Shown here in pieces: positions 1 through 11,300 of a stretch of DNA of 64,000 bases. Origin of the DNA: Meandrina meandrites (taxonomy: Eukaryota; Cnidaria; Anthozoa; Scleractinia; Meandrinidae); assembly GCA_963693305.1 (NCBI GenBank), contig OY855905.1, forward strand, positions 40,037,895 through 40,101,894, written 5' to 3'. The notes under the pieces were generated by a model. The model was not told the DNA's origin, did no database searches, and was given only the letters and a program-made list of their open reading frames with translations. How positions within the stretch are numbered: the stretch's first letter is position 1; every line of letters begins with the position of its first letter. A program made the position numbers and the translations under genes.

Positions 1-1777
1 GGTTGCAAATTTTCCTTATTTACAGTTTTACATTAATGAGTTTTATTTTTTTATGCTCATCAATGCTCTGCAAATGCAACAAAACAGACCAAACCCCTAC
101 AGGGTACTAACAATAGTTAATTCCATAACACCAAGGTAGCCGTGTCAATAATTACAATTACTAGTTAATAATATCCATCACAATTCACATATCCAATGGC
201 ATTATGTTGATGAACTTTTTCATTACAACAATTTGTTATCTTCTTAGGTTATGTAAAGATAAAAAGCAAAACTATTAATCCTTTGCATGCAAGAGCAGCT
301 TAAAAGTAGAACATTAACAAATTTCTGACTGTTAGCAATATATTTGATGGAGACAGAGGGTTAAATTATGGAAGAAAAGCATTTAAATATGTTCTTTTGT
401 TGGCTTTGACAATTGTAACAGCCTTATATTATTATTCTTTTCACACGCATTTCATTGCACTGGCAAATTCCCTTTTGGATAGGGACTTTTCTAACAGCAT
501 TTGCATTAACCTTCAATCTTACTGACCAGCCTATTCACCATCTTTTTGAATGCTGAATGACAAAAATTATATAACAACAAGACCAAGTCAACTCTGTGAC
601 TTGAATCATGCAGCTAATGATCATATTAAAATGATACAAAATAAAAATTTGATAGCAAATATTATTGTTAATGTATAAAAGGCACATGGATAAAACATAC
701 ATATGTTGACAACCTTCTCTGTCATATGATACAAAAAAGCTGAGAGTATGAGTACATCTTAAATATCATAATCAGCATAAACCAGAAACCCATCACATGA
801 GTTTTTGTACAAACAGTTCATATTTATTGAGATATTCTTTTTTTGGTCACACTAGTACTAATGGGCCAGGGCTTGGATAGAGAAATTATAACTGAAATTT
901 TCAGAGTTACAGGTAAAGCTGAAACCTTTCAAAAGGGAAAAAGGGATATATTTCAGAGTTAAACAGCTGTGCATCTATTTAACAATGCCTACATCACTTG
1001 GGAAACAAGATACCCAAAAGAAAAGTTTGTGCCATGACCTTCCATTATCTATGGGAAGGAGATGGTGAGAAAATGGGGGTACCGGTACTTGAATTTTTAG
1101 CCACTGCAAAAGGGGGCTACTGATGTAATTTGTCATGGAGGACGAGGCCATGAAATCTTAGAGATGATACAAAAGCATAACCATGTTATGTACCAATAAG
1201 AACTAGGCACCCAGATTTCATGGTTATGCTCCCTGTGATTTTTCTACGACCACAGAGTTACACAGTATTTAGGTGTAGTTATGCATGGATTATGATTTAT
1301 AATTATAATAATTTCTGTACAGTGTTTTGCACTGCTCTGTTTGGTTGCTTATGAAATGCATTGTTATACCATTTAGTGATTGAAAGTCCTCATCTCCAAG
1401 AAATAGACCAAATAACTGATTAAACCTTAGATATTGTTTGACATTGGGAAGGCAATACTAGCCCTGTCTTTTACCAAACCATTTCTACAAATTGCACTCT
1501 ACCATGCCATATATAGTGTCATTGTTTATTCTTCAAGGGAGGTTCTGATGTTCAATAAAATTTGATGTAAATGCCTGAAACCTAGACACATTCGTTTGCT
1601 TAGAATCCAGTACCTTGGAAGCTTGAAAAGTGGTATAGCCCAAGGTACTACCTATTGTCATAATAGCAATATTAAAAGTACTAACAGTATAAACTTTCAA
1701 AGCCTATAACTCAAAAAGTTCAAAAAAGTTCAGAATGAGATTTACACCGATGAAAAAGCAATACTTACTCTACTTAC
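1..1777. other. AT-rich stretch without recognisable genes
   Basis: No open frame of useful length and no convincing exon was seen on either strand. It may hold the 3' part or untranslated region of the possible leftward gene that starts at 2035. A small candidate at 480-560 on the minus strand ends in an early stop when joined to the upstream exons. Confidence 0.5.
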
Positions 1778-2035
1778 TGCTTGAAAATTGAGCCATCTGC
1801 TACCATATTTTCCTTGAAATTGGTGCTTGATTTATAGCGTTCGAGAAAAGGCCAAAAGACAATTCGAGCAAGTTGGTTTTATTTATGATAATTCAACACT
1901 GCGTTCACAGAATCAAAGTCTTTCTAACTTAACATGTCGTTATTTCATTTCCAAAAGAATTTCGCGGAATCGTCTTACTGTTTTTGCGTAGCAATCACTT
2001 TTCTCCACCAGCCATCGACTCTCACTTGCCGCCAT
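1778..2035 (-). CDS. Possible first two exons of an unidentified leftward gene
   Basis: An ATG in a good context (AACATGGCGG on the minus strand) at 2035 opens a 19-codon exon (1979-2035) that ends at a GTAAGA donor. A second short exon (1778-1812) follows, between a TTTCAAG acceptor and a strong GTAAGT donor. In the joined phase they read MAASESRWLVEKSDCYAKT and then ENMVADGSIFK. The product is not recognised and no later exon to the left could be placed, so the gene may be mostly 3' untranslated sequence in this window or may continue beyond it. Its start lies 280 bp from the start of the transferase gene on the other strand, which suggests a shared promoter. It could still be chance. Confidence 0.35.
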
Positions 2036-2315
2036 GTTTTGAACTTTGCTGCAGTGAAGCGCGCTCGACCCAGTCCTACTCCACATCACGCATCGCCCAA
2101 GAGCGCTCTGGCCGTTCCTTTTTAGCGCCCTGGTAGAGGGCTGGAGTCGAGTGACGTGGCTTTGTTTTTCTGGTTGAAAGAAGTCTGGGAACCACATTAG
2201 TTTGTACCGAAGGAACACGGATGACAGAAATTTTGTAAAAGTCGGACGCTTTACAGAAATTATTAGAACATCTCTGTGAGTGAAAGTCCACTTCAGTGTG
2301 AAATAAGAATAAAAA
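2036..2315. promoter_or_regulatory. Possible bidirectional promoter region
   Basis: These 280 bp lie between the start codon of gamma-glutamyltransferase (+) and the start of a possible small gene on the minus strand. The stretch is richer in GC and CpG than the DNA on either side, which fits a shared promoter. The call rests on position and composition only. No TATA box or defined factor site was identified. Confidence 0.35.
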
Positions 2316-5300
2316 ATGACCGGTGAAACGTCGGCACAAGAGATGAACAGCTTTACAGAGGACACAGTGAGTCTTATTCGGCATGATGGCGAAGAACAGG
2401 TACGAGAGCTTGTGGACTTTAGCTCAAAAATTATGTGAGACGGTATTTGTTGAAAATGAGAAATCAAGATAAATTTGTGTGATAAAGAGAGCTTCAGTGA
2501 ACGATGGTATATATTTTGAGGATAATGCAATGCATCTTGTAGCTAAGATTATAGAAATATTTATGTTTTGTCCTGGCCTTCGTTAAATCTGGGACATTTT
2601 GGATTTTAGCCAATTTGATGTATTGACAGTACTTTTCACATTATCTTATACAACAGAGCAATATTCTGAAGGGAAAGTAATCACTAAGCGGGAAGAAAAC
2701 AATCCTCTTGAAAATTTGTGCAAGGCGAACGTGTTTAGAATGTTAAGGTGATATTACACGGAGCAAATTTTTATGATGACTTTTAACATCGTCAACATTG
2801 TTGAGTTTCAAATCAAAGCATCATGGTGTCAACATTTTGTTATTAAAATCCTACACTAGGATTTTAAATTTTGCGTTAAAAAATCGACCCATGTAACATA
2901 CCTTTGGCACAGCAATGTTGTGTTAATTTATACGGATGAAAAAGTAAAATTAATTTTTGTTAAAAATTATCTTATGAAATATCACCTTTATTGGACCTGA
3001 ATTTTGGTTAATACTGGAAATAGAGCAAATTATACTTGGGTGTTGAAAGTAATTCACGATTGCCTTTGTGATGCATTACCTGGCTTAGCGATTGGTTTAA
3101 AAAACTCTCGCCACTCTCATTCAATCAGAAGTAAAACGAAAACCAATCGTGACTGGCTCCCATACCTGTCTGCGCATCGTGCTGGCTACTGTTTTTGCTT
3201 TGAGTTTTGATTGGTTCATTGAATTGCCTGTGTCCTCTGTGATTGGCCAGAGTGATCACTTTGGTTTTGGTTTTACAACACTCAGTCTAAAAATACTCCA
3301 ATATTAAGACTGGATACAGCATGCAGGATGATTGGCTAAACCTGTTTTATCATGTTCAGGTGTTCATGGTATAATGAGGGATGGGAATGTTCATCTGAAA
3401 ATTTGAATTAAACTCCTGAAGGAGACTAATTTAGGCATAGCTCAAACTTTCTTTGACTCCACAAAGAAACCATTCTTCACACCTGATTGGTCTAGACTGA
3501 CAACATAGTATCACGATGACAGTATGAATTTATGCTGAATGACACATAGCATCTGATATGTTTGCTTATTAGACTCGACCCACAAGCAGTGGAAGCAGCT
3601 TGGGGAAAAAGCACAACAGAGCAAGGGAGATCCGTATGATCATAGTGGCATGTTTAGTTTTTGGTATTGCTGTAACAACTGCCCTTATCATTGATATCCA
3701 CACGGGCAGTCATCATACAGGTAAACAATCCAGTCACTTTAAAAGATTTGAATTCCTTGATCTTCAGATGCAAGAAACCTTTTTCTAATCTCAGGCTCAA
3801 CCGTTTGGTGCCTTCTTTAACTGTGGTTTCCATACACTGTCTCAATAGTTTTCACATGTTAACTATCGAAAATAATTTGCGTTCGCTTTGTTTTTGCTTT
3901 ACTATGCTTATTGATTGGTTTAAAAATCTCACGGCACCATTACAGCCAATGAGAAGTAACACCAAAACCAATTGTGACTTGCTCTCACACGTTTTCCCAC
4001 GCTTTACGCTGGCTACTTGTATTTGCTCCGAGTTTTGATTGGTTCATTGGATTGTTTGTGTTCTTTGTGATTGGCCAGAGTGATTACTTTGTTTTTTGTT
4101 TTAAAACACTCATTTGAAAACTGCTCCAATATGGTAAAAATTATTTTATTATTTACAATTATAATCATTGTTATAAAACTTTGTTTATTTTAAACAGGTC
4201 ATGCAGCAGTTGTATCAGATGTAAAGGAATGTGCTGATGTGGGTTTGGAACTGATAAAGAAAGGTGGATCAGCAGTTGATGCCGCTATAGGAACCATGTT
4301 ATGTGTTGGAGTCATGAACCCAGAAAGTTCAGGATTGGGAGGGTATGTTCATAACTTGCAAGTTACAATAATCCCACACTACAATATGGCATAAATGTTT
4401 CTCAGCATTGCCTGGGGAGGGGGGGGGGGTGCGGGGTGAGTAGAAGAAAAACATTGAGAAATAACAAACGGGTGTTGAACCCCCCCCCTCCCCCCCCCCC
4501 CCCACACACACAAGAAGACCCTCCTTTAAATTTCCTAGCAGTGCAAACAGTATAGGAGCACTTGATCTTGCTAGTCAGATTGCTGAGTTTGCAGATTATC
4601 GTGGCTGTGAGGATTTTCCTCTGCAGTTGCGAAAGTCGCTAAATGTTCTTGCTGACAAAGAAACAATTGAGCAGTCTGGATTTCATGAAGAAGCTATAAG
4701 ACGTCACTAAGAAAAAAAGCACCACCACTCCAATAAGCACTTTTCTTAGATATCAATAAATTAAACAAATTTAAGCACCCCAGGCACTAACTTGAAATGA
4801 TAATCAAATGTGTGGTTCCAGAAAATATCCATACCTGCCCCAAGGTTGGTCAATGGAAATTCCGAAGGGGAGGGAGGTCTTAATAGCCCAAATTTTTAAA
4901 AGAAAGAATGAATCAATTCCAGGGGGTGGGAGGGTCCAAACTGAAGAACCATCCTTGGGGAGGTATGGATATTTTTTGGAACCACACAATGGCACTTAGC
5001 TTACCGTAAGTTAAGTAAATAATTATTTTTTGGAAAAAGGGAGAAACCAGGAATTACACTTAATGATACATATTATTTTGTGAGTGAAGTTCAGTTTTGA
5101 AAATGTGAAGTTCCATCTCCCTGTCCAAAAAGTCAAGCAATGTCCCAAATGTAAGTAAGGATCTGTATAGTCTCCTTCGCAGCCGCTTTTTGGGACGTCA
5201 CGCAACGCTCCCCCCAAAGAAGCGGCTGCTCACATCCGAACAACATTCCTTTCCCGCTATCAGCCAATCACAGGATGGGTTCCATTTTCAAGAACCCTCT

Positions 5301-8300
5301 CGCGCCAAATCAGCCCTTTGAGACTCGGCCAATCAGAGAACGTTTTTTATATCCACATCGCTGGGCGCTCGCGTGTAAAAATACCACAATCAAGATGGCG
5401 GCGCTTGAAGAAGGTTTTCTTCAGGCGTCTTCAAAGTTCAGAATTTCCGAGCTAAATGCTTATCAGAAGCTAGCAATTCGAAAAGTTGTCATCGATAAAG
5501 AAGATCTTTTTGTGAACCTGCCAACAGGAACTGGCAAATCCTTGATATATCAGGCTCTTCCTCTCGTGTTTGACCACGTTTCCAATGAGAATGGTCACAT
5601 CGTTGTTGTTGTGTCACCACTAATAAGTCTAATGGAAGACCAAGTGAAGTACTTACGAAGTCTTGGTGTGTCTGCCGTGAACATTTCGTCAGATGCTGAA
5701 GTAGATCGTGCCAAAATAGAGAGGGGAGAGTATTCAATTGTCTATGGTTCGCCCGAAGCATGGTTAGTGAATGAGCGCTGGCGATGTATGCTGAGCAACG
5801 AAGTATACTCCAGTAAACTTTGTGCCGTTGCTGTCGATGAGGCTCATGTACTACGACAGTGGTAAGTCCACGAGATACATCTTCCCTTTTTATACAACGT
5901 TTAACTTATACGAGGTAGCAAATTTAGAAAATGTTTTAAATGCAAAATAATAGGCATACATTAGTTTACCGTGTGGACGGTTTGTGAAATGTAATGTTTA
6001 TATACTTATAAATCATTATGGCGTATAGATAGCAGAATTTTGAACCCACTCCTTTAATTCTAATTTCTTTTCATGTAAATTTGTATTGAGATGTGATCCT
6101 GGCTAGAGTGAAACAAAACGACATAATAGTTGCTGGAAATTTAAATTAAATATTGTAATCAAAATAATTGTATTTTTACTCATATCATAAATTCTCGTTC
6201 TGTTTACAGGGGGACATCAGAGGACAATAAAATGGCAGCTTTCCGTGAGTGTTATGGCCGCCTTCATGAGCTGAGATCATTAGCGCCGAATGCTAAAATG
6301 ATTGCTTTGACTGCAACAGCAACAAAGCTGACAAAGGAAACCATTTTAAACATTTTACTTATGGAGAAACCATTTGAAATCCAAGAAAGTCCAAACAAGC
6401 CCAATATAACTTACATTGTGAAGTGCATGCAGAAAAATGGTGAACACGAGTTATATTTCGAGTGGCTGGTTGATGAACTCAGATCAAAAAGGACATCTTG
6501 CGAAAGAACAATCATTTATTGCCAAACTATAAAGCAATGCAGCCTCATCTACTCATTGATTAAAGGGATGCTTGGGGAGAATATTTTTCATGAAACTGAT
6601 AGTGACGATCAAACAAACGTACTTGTTGAAATGCTTCACTCATGTACCCCTTCAGCAAACAAAGAACAAATTCTTCACTCCTTCCAGTCAATGACTGGAA
6701 CTATCCGATTGTTGATAGCAACTATTGCATTTGGAATGGGAGTAGACTGTAAGGGAGTACACAGAGTAATTCATTATGGGCCTGCAAAAAATGTGGAAGC
6801 ATATATTCAGGAAACTGGAAGGGCAGGCAGGGATGGCGTTCACAGTGCTGTGTACATTTTGTACCATGGAATCCTTCTTGGCCATGTTGATGGCCACATG
6901 AAGCACTACATTCACACTAAGAATTGCAGAAGAAAGGAGTTGCTAAAGCACTTTAATGTCAGTATTCAGGAGCATGAAGTTCCACATCTTTGCTGCGATA
7001 ACTGTGCCTTAAAATGCAAATGTGATTTGCCTGACTGTAAAACTGCTGCATTCTTTCCTATGACTGAAGCTGGATCGACAGAGGCAGCATCAGTTAAAAG
7101 GAGGATTGTTCATGCAGATCAAAGAAAAGCCGTGGATGGTCGCCTAACACTTTATTGCAAGTCCATTCTTTTAAAACTGTTGAACACAACTGCTCATGGT
7201 CAAGTGAAAACATTAACAAACTTGCAGTTTTTGTTAGGATTCTCCAGACATCAAATTGGCCAAGTTTTGGATAACTTGGCCACAATTTTCACTTTGTCCG
7301 ATATTTTCAGATGTGTGGAGATTTGGGATAAGAGACATGCACTGGAGATACTTTCAGTTGTCAGTGATGTTTTCAAGGATATCAATTCTGACATTCCAGT
7401 GTCAGATTTGACTGAAGACGACAATGAATATGATTTTGATGAGGAGCTCCTTGATGAATGGAACGAGTTCATTCAAGATGATGACTTATTTGACATGATT
7501 GTTGACAACTTGTCTCTTTCACAGCTAGAAAACACTTTACCAGAACTAGAAGCTGAGTGTGATAATTCACAAGAAGCTGAAGTTCCTACTGCTGTATTAG
7601 CAACTGTGGAAGCCATGAATTTGGATGATCTTTAATAAAGAACCTCATTTAAATGTGAATGTGTTGTTCCAGAAAATATCCATATCACTACCATGGATGT
7701 ATATCTCAGTTTGCATCTTCCCCAATCCAGATATTTACTGTTAAAATCCATTCATTTATTTTCAGATTTTGGCTGTTGAGAGCCCCCACCCCCTCTGAAT
7801 TTCCAGAGATCTTCCATGGAGTGAGAATTGAAATTTTCTGGAACTACACAATTATTAAGTGTTGTAAAGGTTGTGGTTCAATTTTACATTTGGTTTAAAA
7901 TTTTGATTTTAGTTTGATTTTTATTTTTTATTGTCTTATGTTCATTATCATAATCTGAAACAAAGAGGAATAAAAATCAAACTGGTTTGAAAAAATTTAA
8001 ACCACAAAGAAAAATTTAAACCACAACATAAACATTAAAGTAAACATAGGTGGAGAAATATTGAAAAAGTAGACATTTTTTGTTTATAATGACTGCATTG
8101 AAAAAGTAATCCTGTGATTTCCATTGGGTTTTTGCATGAGTTCAGAGAACATTACAGGATTTCAGTTATCTTATTAATGAAAATTAAAAATTTAAATGTA
8201 AAATTCAACTTTGAGATTGTTGTATTTGAATGCTGTTTAAACTTATTCAGGCTCATCTTGCCCTAATTCCCCACATAATGTTTTTCTTGTGATTGTTAAT

Positions 8301-11300
8301 CCATTGATGCAGACTAGAGGCTTCTAATTTGGCAAGCCTGTCCCTCTGGAAGTTGCTGTATTTCTTGTAGCTGCGCCCCTCAAGTTCAGTGAATATATTG
8401 AATTCCACCGCTCTCTTGACAAGATGGTTAAGATCAACTTCCAGACTTCCAGTAGTATGTTTGCCCGATCGTGACTGCCGTTTGATGCTGTCATCAAGAT
8501 TTGCTAGGATTGATGTTGTAGGACTTTCTGCATAAGATAATCTCTGAACAGCTTTCTCTGAGACATTAGGCCCTAAATTTCTAATGCCTTGCTTTATGCT
8601 GTTGTTGCTGTGCTCAGTGTCTTCATCTAGTGGGATATTGGCCCCTTTTTTGCCACTGTTGTTAACTGATCGATTCCACACAAATCGCTCACTGTCTCTT
8701 GGAGACAACAGTGCATGTACCATGAAGAACTGATACAAACACTCTAGGGAGTACTTTGTGCTGCCTGATCCATCTGCTTTGCAATACAGCATAATGTACT
8801 TGTACTGCCTCATTATTCGTGCCCCATCACCTTCCTTAATGGCATCAAGGAAGTTGAAGAAAAGAAAACAATCAGTTAAAAGTGCACAGTTATAGTTGTA
8901 CACATCATCACCTGGTTTGGGCTCTTTGGGAGGGGTTGTGCTTGTAGGTGTACACGTGGTCAATATAGCGGAATTGTCAACCTGAACAGGTGGATCATGT
9001 GACATTTCATGATTTCTCCTTGCTTTGCCATTGTATTTGAATGACTTGTCGCACCCTGGGGATCTGCAGGGAAATCTCCCCCCAGGAGTAAGTTCCTGTT
9101 GTTGCAAAATATCCCTCTCTTCTTCAGTTAAGACCCCGTCAACTAGGTTATTCACCTCTACACTTGAATGGAAAACGAAAGCATCAACTACCTTCGCAGA
9201 AATTTCATTGAGGCAGTCTAGTTTCTGAGCTTTCCCCATTTTCTCCATGCCTGCTGGTAGAGGGTAGTTTGCTGGTGCACTGGCCTTGTCAGCAAAGCCC
9301 AACACTGTCATTGCAGCGGCAATCACTCTTGACTGGAAGATGATATGAAGAAAGTCTCTGTTTGCTCTGTATGAGGACTTTGGATCACCTGTTACATTTC
9401 TTCTGTTGATGAGAGTACGGTCTGAAAAAAGGGTGCAGATATCTGAATCAGACTTTCCATCGAAGAACCTTTTGTATATCAGCTGTTGAATAGAGCAAAT
9501 GGTAGAAAAATTAACAATTAAAATAATATTGATCAGTGTTTTGGCCTCAAGTAAATGAAAATGAAGGCATTCTGATTCATGTCAGTTGCTACATGAATAT
9601 TTAGTAAAATAATAAAAAAAGCAAAAAATTCAAACAGAGTGCCTTCTATGATCTACTCAGGAACATCCTGCACTATTATATAATATTGCGTTCTTCCATC
9701 TGTTTACCATGGATCACTAATATGGTTGCATACATCTACAAAAACAGGGTAGCTCAACATTGGAATTCTCACTGTGTTTTTGAAACAATCACTCCAATCA
9801 CACTTGTTGAAAAATATAAGATAGTTATATTCAAACCACACTTATGGAAATGGAATTATAATTCAAAATGTTGTTGTTATTGCAGTTGTTTTTATTATTA
9901 TTGTTACATAGTCTCAGCTTAAAAACTATCTAGAAAACAGTTATTGACCAGCTGATGATAAAACTGACAAGGATAAATTAATCAATCAACTTGTTTAGCT
10001 AACAATCAACCCGTTTTTGCAGTACGTGTACTTACAATGAGTACTTTCACCGCAGCATGCCAATCACCCAACTGAAGGTTAATCCCCTCCAAACGATCCT
10101 CTGGGGTAAAACCATTTGCTACAGAGGAAATAACATTAACTGCCCTTTCGACTGTTAACTGATCACCAGAGAACAGCTGACCATCAGGATCACCATTTGC
10201 AGTTTTTGGAAGGTACGAAAAGAACTCATGGAGGACTGACAACATGTCTTCATTGGTATTCTCGTTCTTGAAGATAATACCAAGCGGAATCTAGAAAGTA
10301 GATTATATACAAATGTAACATTTAATAAAAGTTCAAGTTCCATTAATGGCACTCTTGAAGGTGAGAGGTCTTATGTAGAGAAAGAGCAGAAAATCTTACC
10401 AAGGCAGTCAAGAAACTACTTTAAACCCCAGGATGGCACTGCATTGGGGCTTCTTAAAAATACTACTTTTAGGAAATGATGCCGTTAGTGCATGTGAGTC
10501 CGAAAACTCTGTGGGGGAAAGGGAAATCCATTATAAATATGATGGGGGTGCTCATCTAAAAAATTTTGATTAGGAGCCTAAAAGATGCAGAAACCTATTC
10601 CACTGGTGAGGCGAAAAAAAAATTTGCTTTGTACTTTAAACAAATGTTATCTGCCAGTTAACACTATTTATTTGGGATGTCATGCAATGCTCCCAGCATT
10701 GCGTGACATCACAAATAGCAGCTGAGAAGGAGACTAGGGCTTTAAGAGATAAAGGCAATGTCTGCAAAACTAATTAAGCATTTCTGATTTACCCAAAGTT
10801 TGGATACCGTCGCAGGTTACTGCTCATTACAAGAGGAAAAATATGACTGTACACAGTACAATTCATGGTATAGGTCAATGGTTGTATTGTTAAAAAGAAA
10901 GCATTTATAAACATAGATCAATGAGACAAACCTTTTTTGACTTCTGTGCCATTTCCATGGTGTACTTGTGGGGAATATGATAGATGCATACATCCTTCAG
11001 AGGAGCCAAAGCATCAAAGTAGTCAACCAGGATCCTTGCTGCAAGTATGATGTAGTTTGATCTTTGCCGCTGATGGTCTTCAAGTTTGGGTAAAAATCTG
11101 ATGTTTGAAACTTCCTGGAGGTTGGCCTTTGGTCCTTGGGAGTTGAGATGGGCCCCAGAAACTCGATTCTCAATCATCTGATGATTTATCCAGTGATAAT
11201 CACGGTTTGCGACTGCATGGACATACTCTTCCTTTGCAACTGAAAGTCCAAATTGTCAAATGAAATAACAAAGCCAGGATGAGTGGACTTCTCTAAGTCA

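Noticed and set aside
1940..2530. 196-codon minus-strand frame overlapping the GGT first exon
   Set aside because: It overlaps GGT exon 1, has no family features, and its only plausible part is the short spliced exon at 1979-2035.
5275..5394. N-terminal extension of the helicase
   Set aside because: The frame is open but reads through DNA next to the terminal repeat. The ATG at 5395 has the better context, and the helicase homology starts after it.
11215..11231. A 14-nt GT...AG segment that would restore the transposase frame if spliced
   Set aside because: It is far too short for a spliceosomal intron, so a frameshift is the simpler reading.
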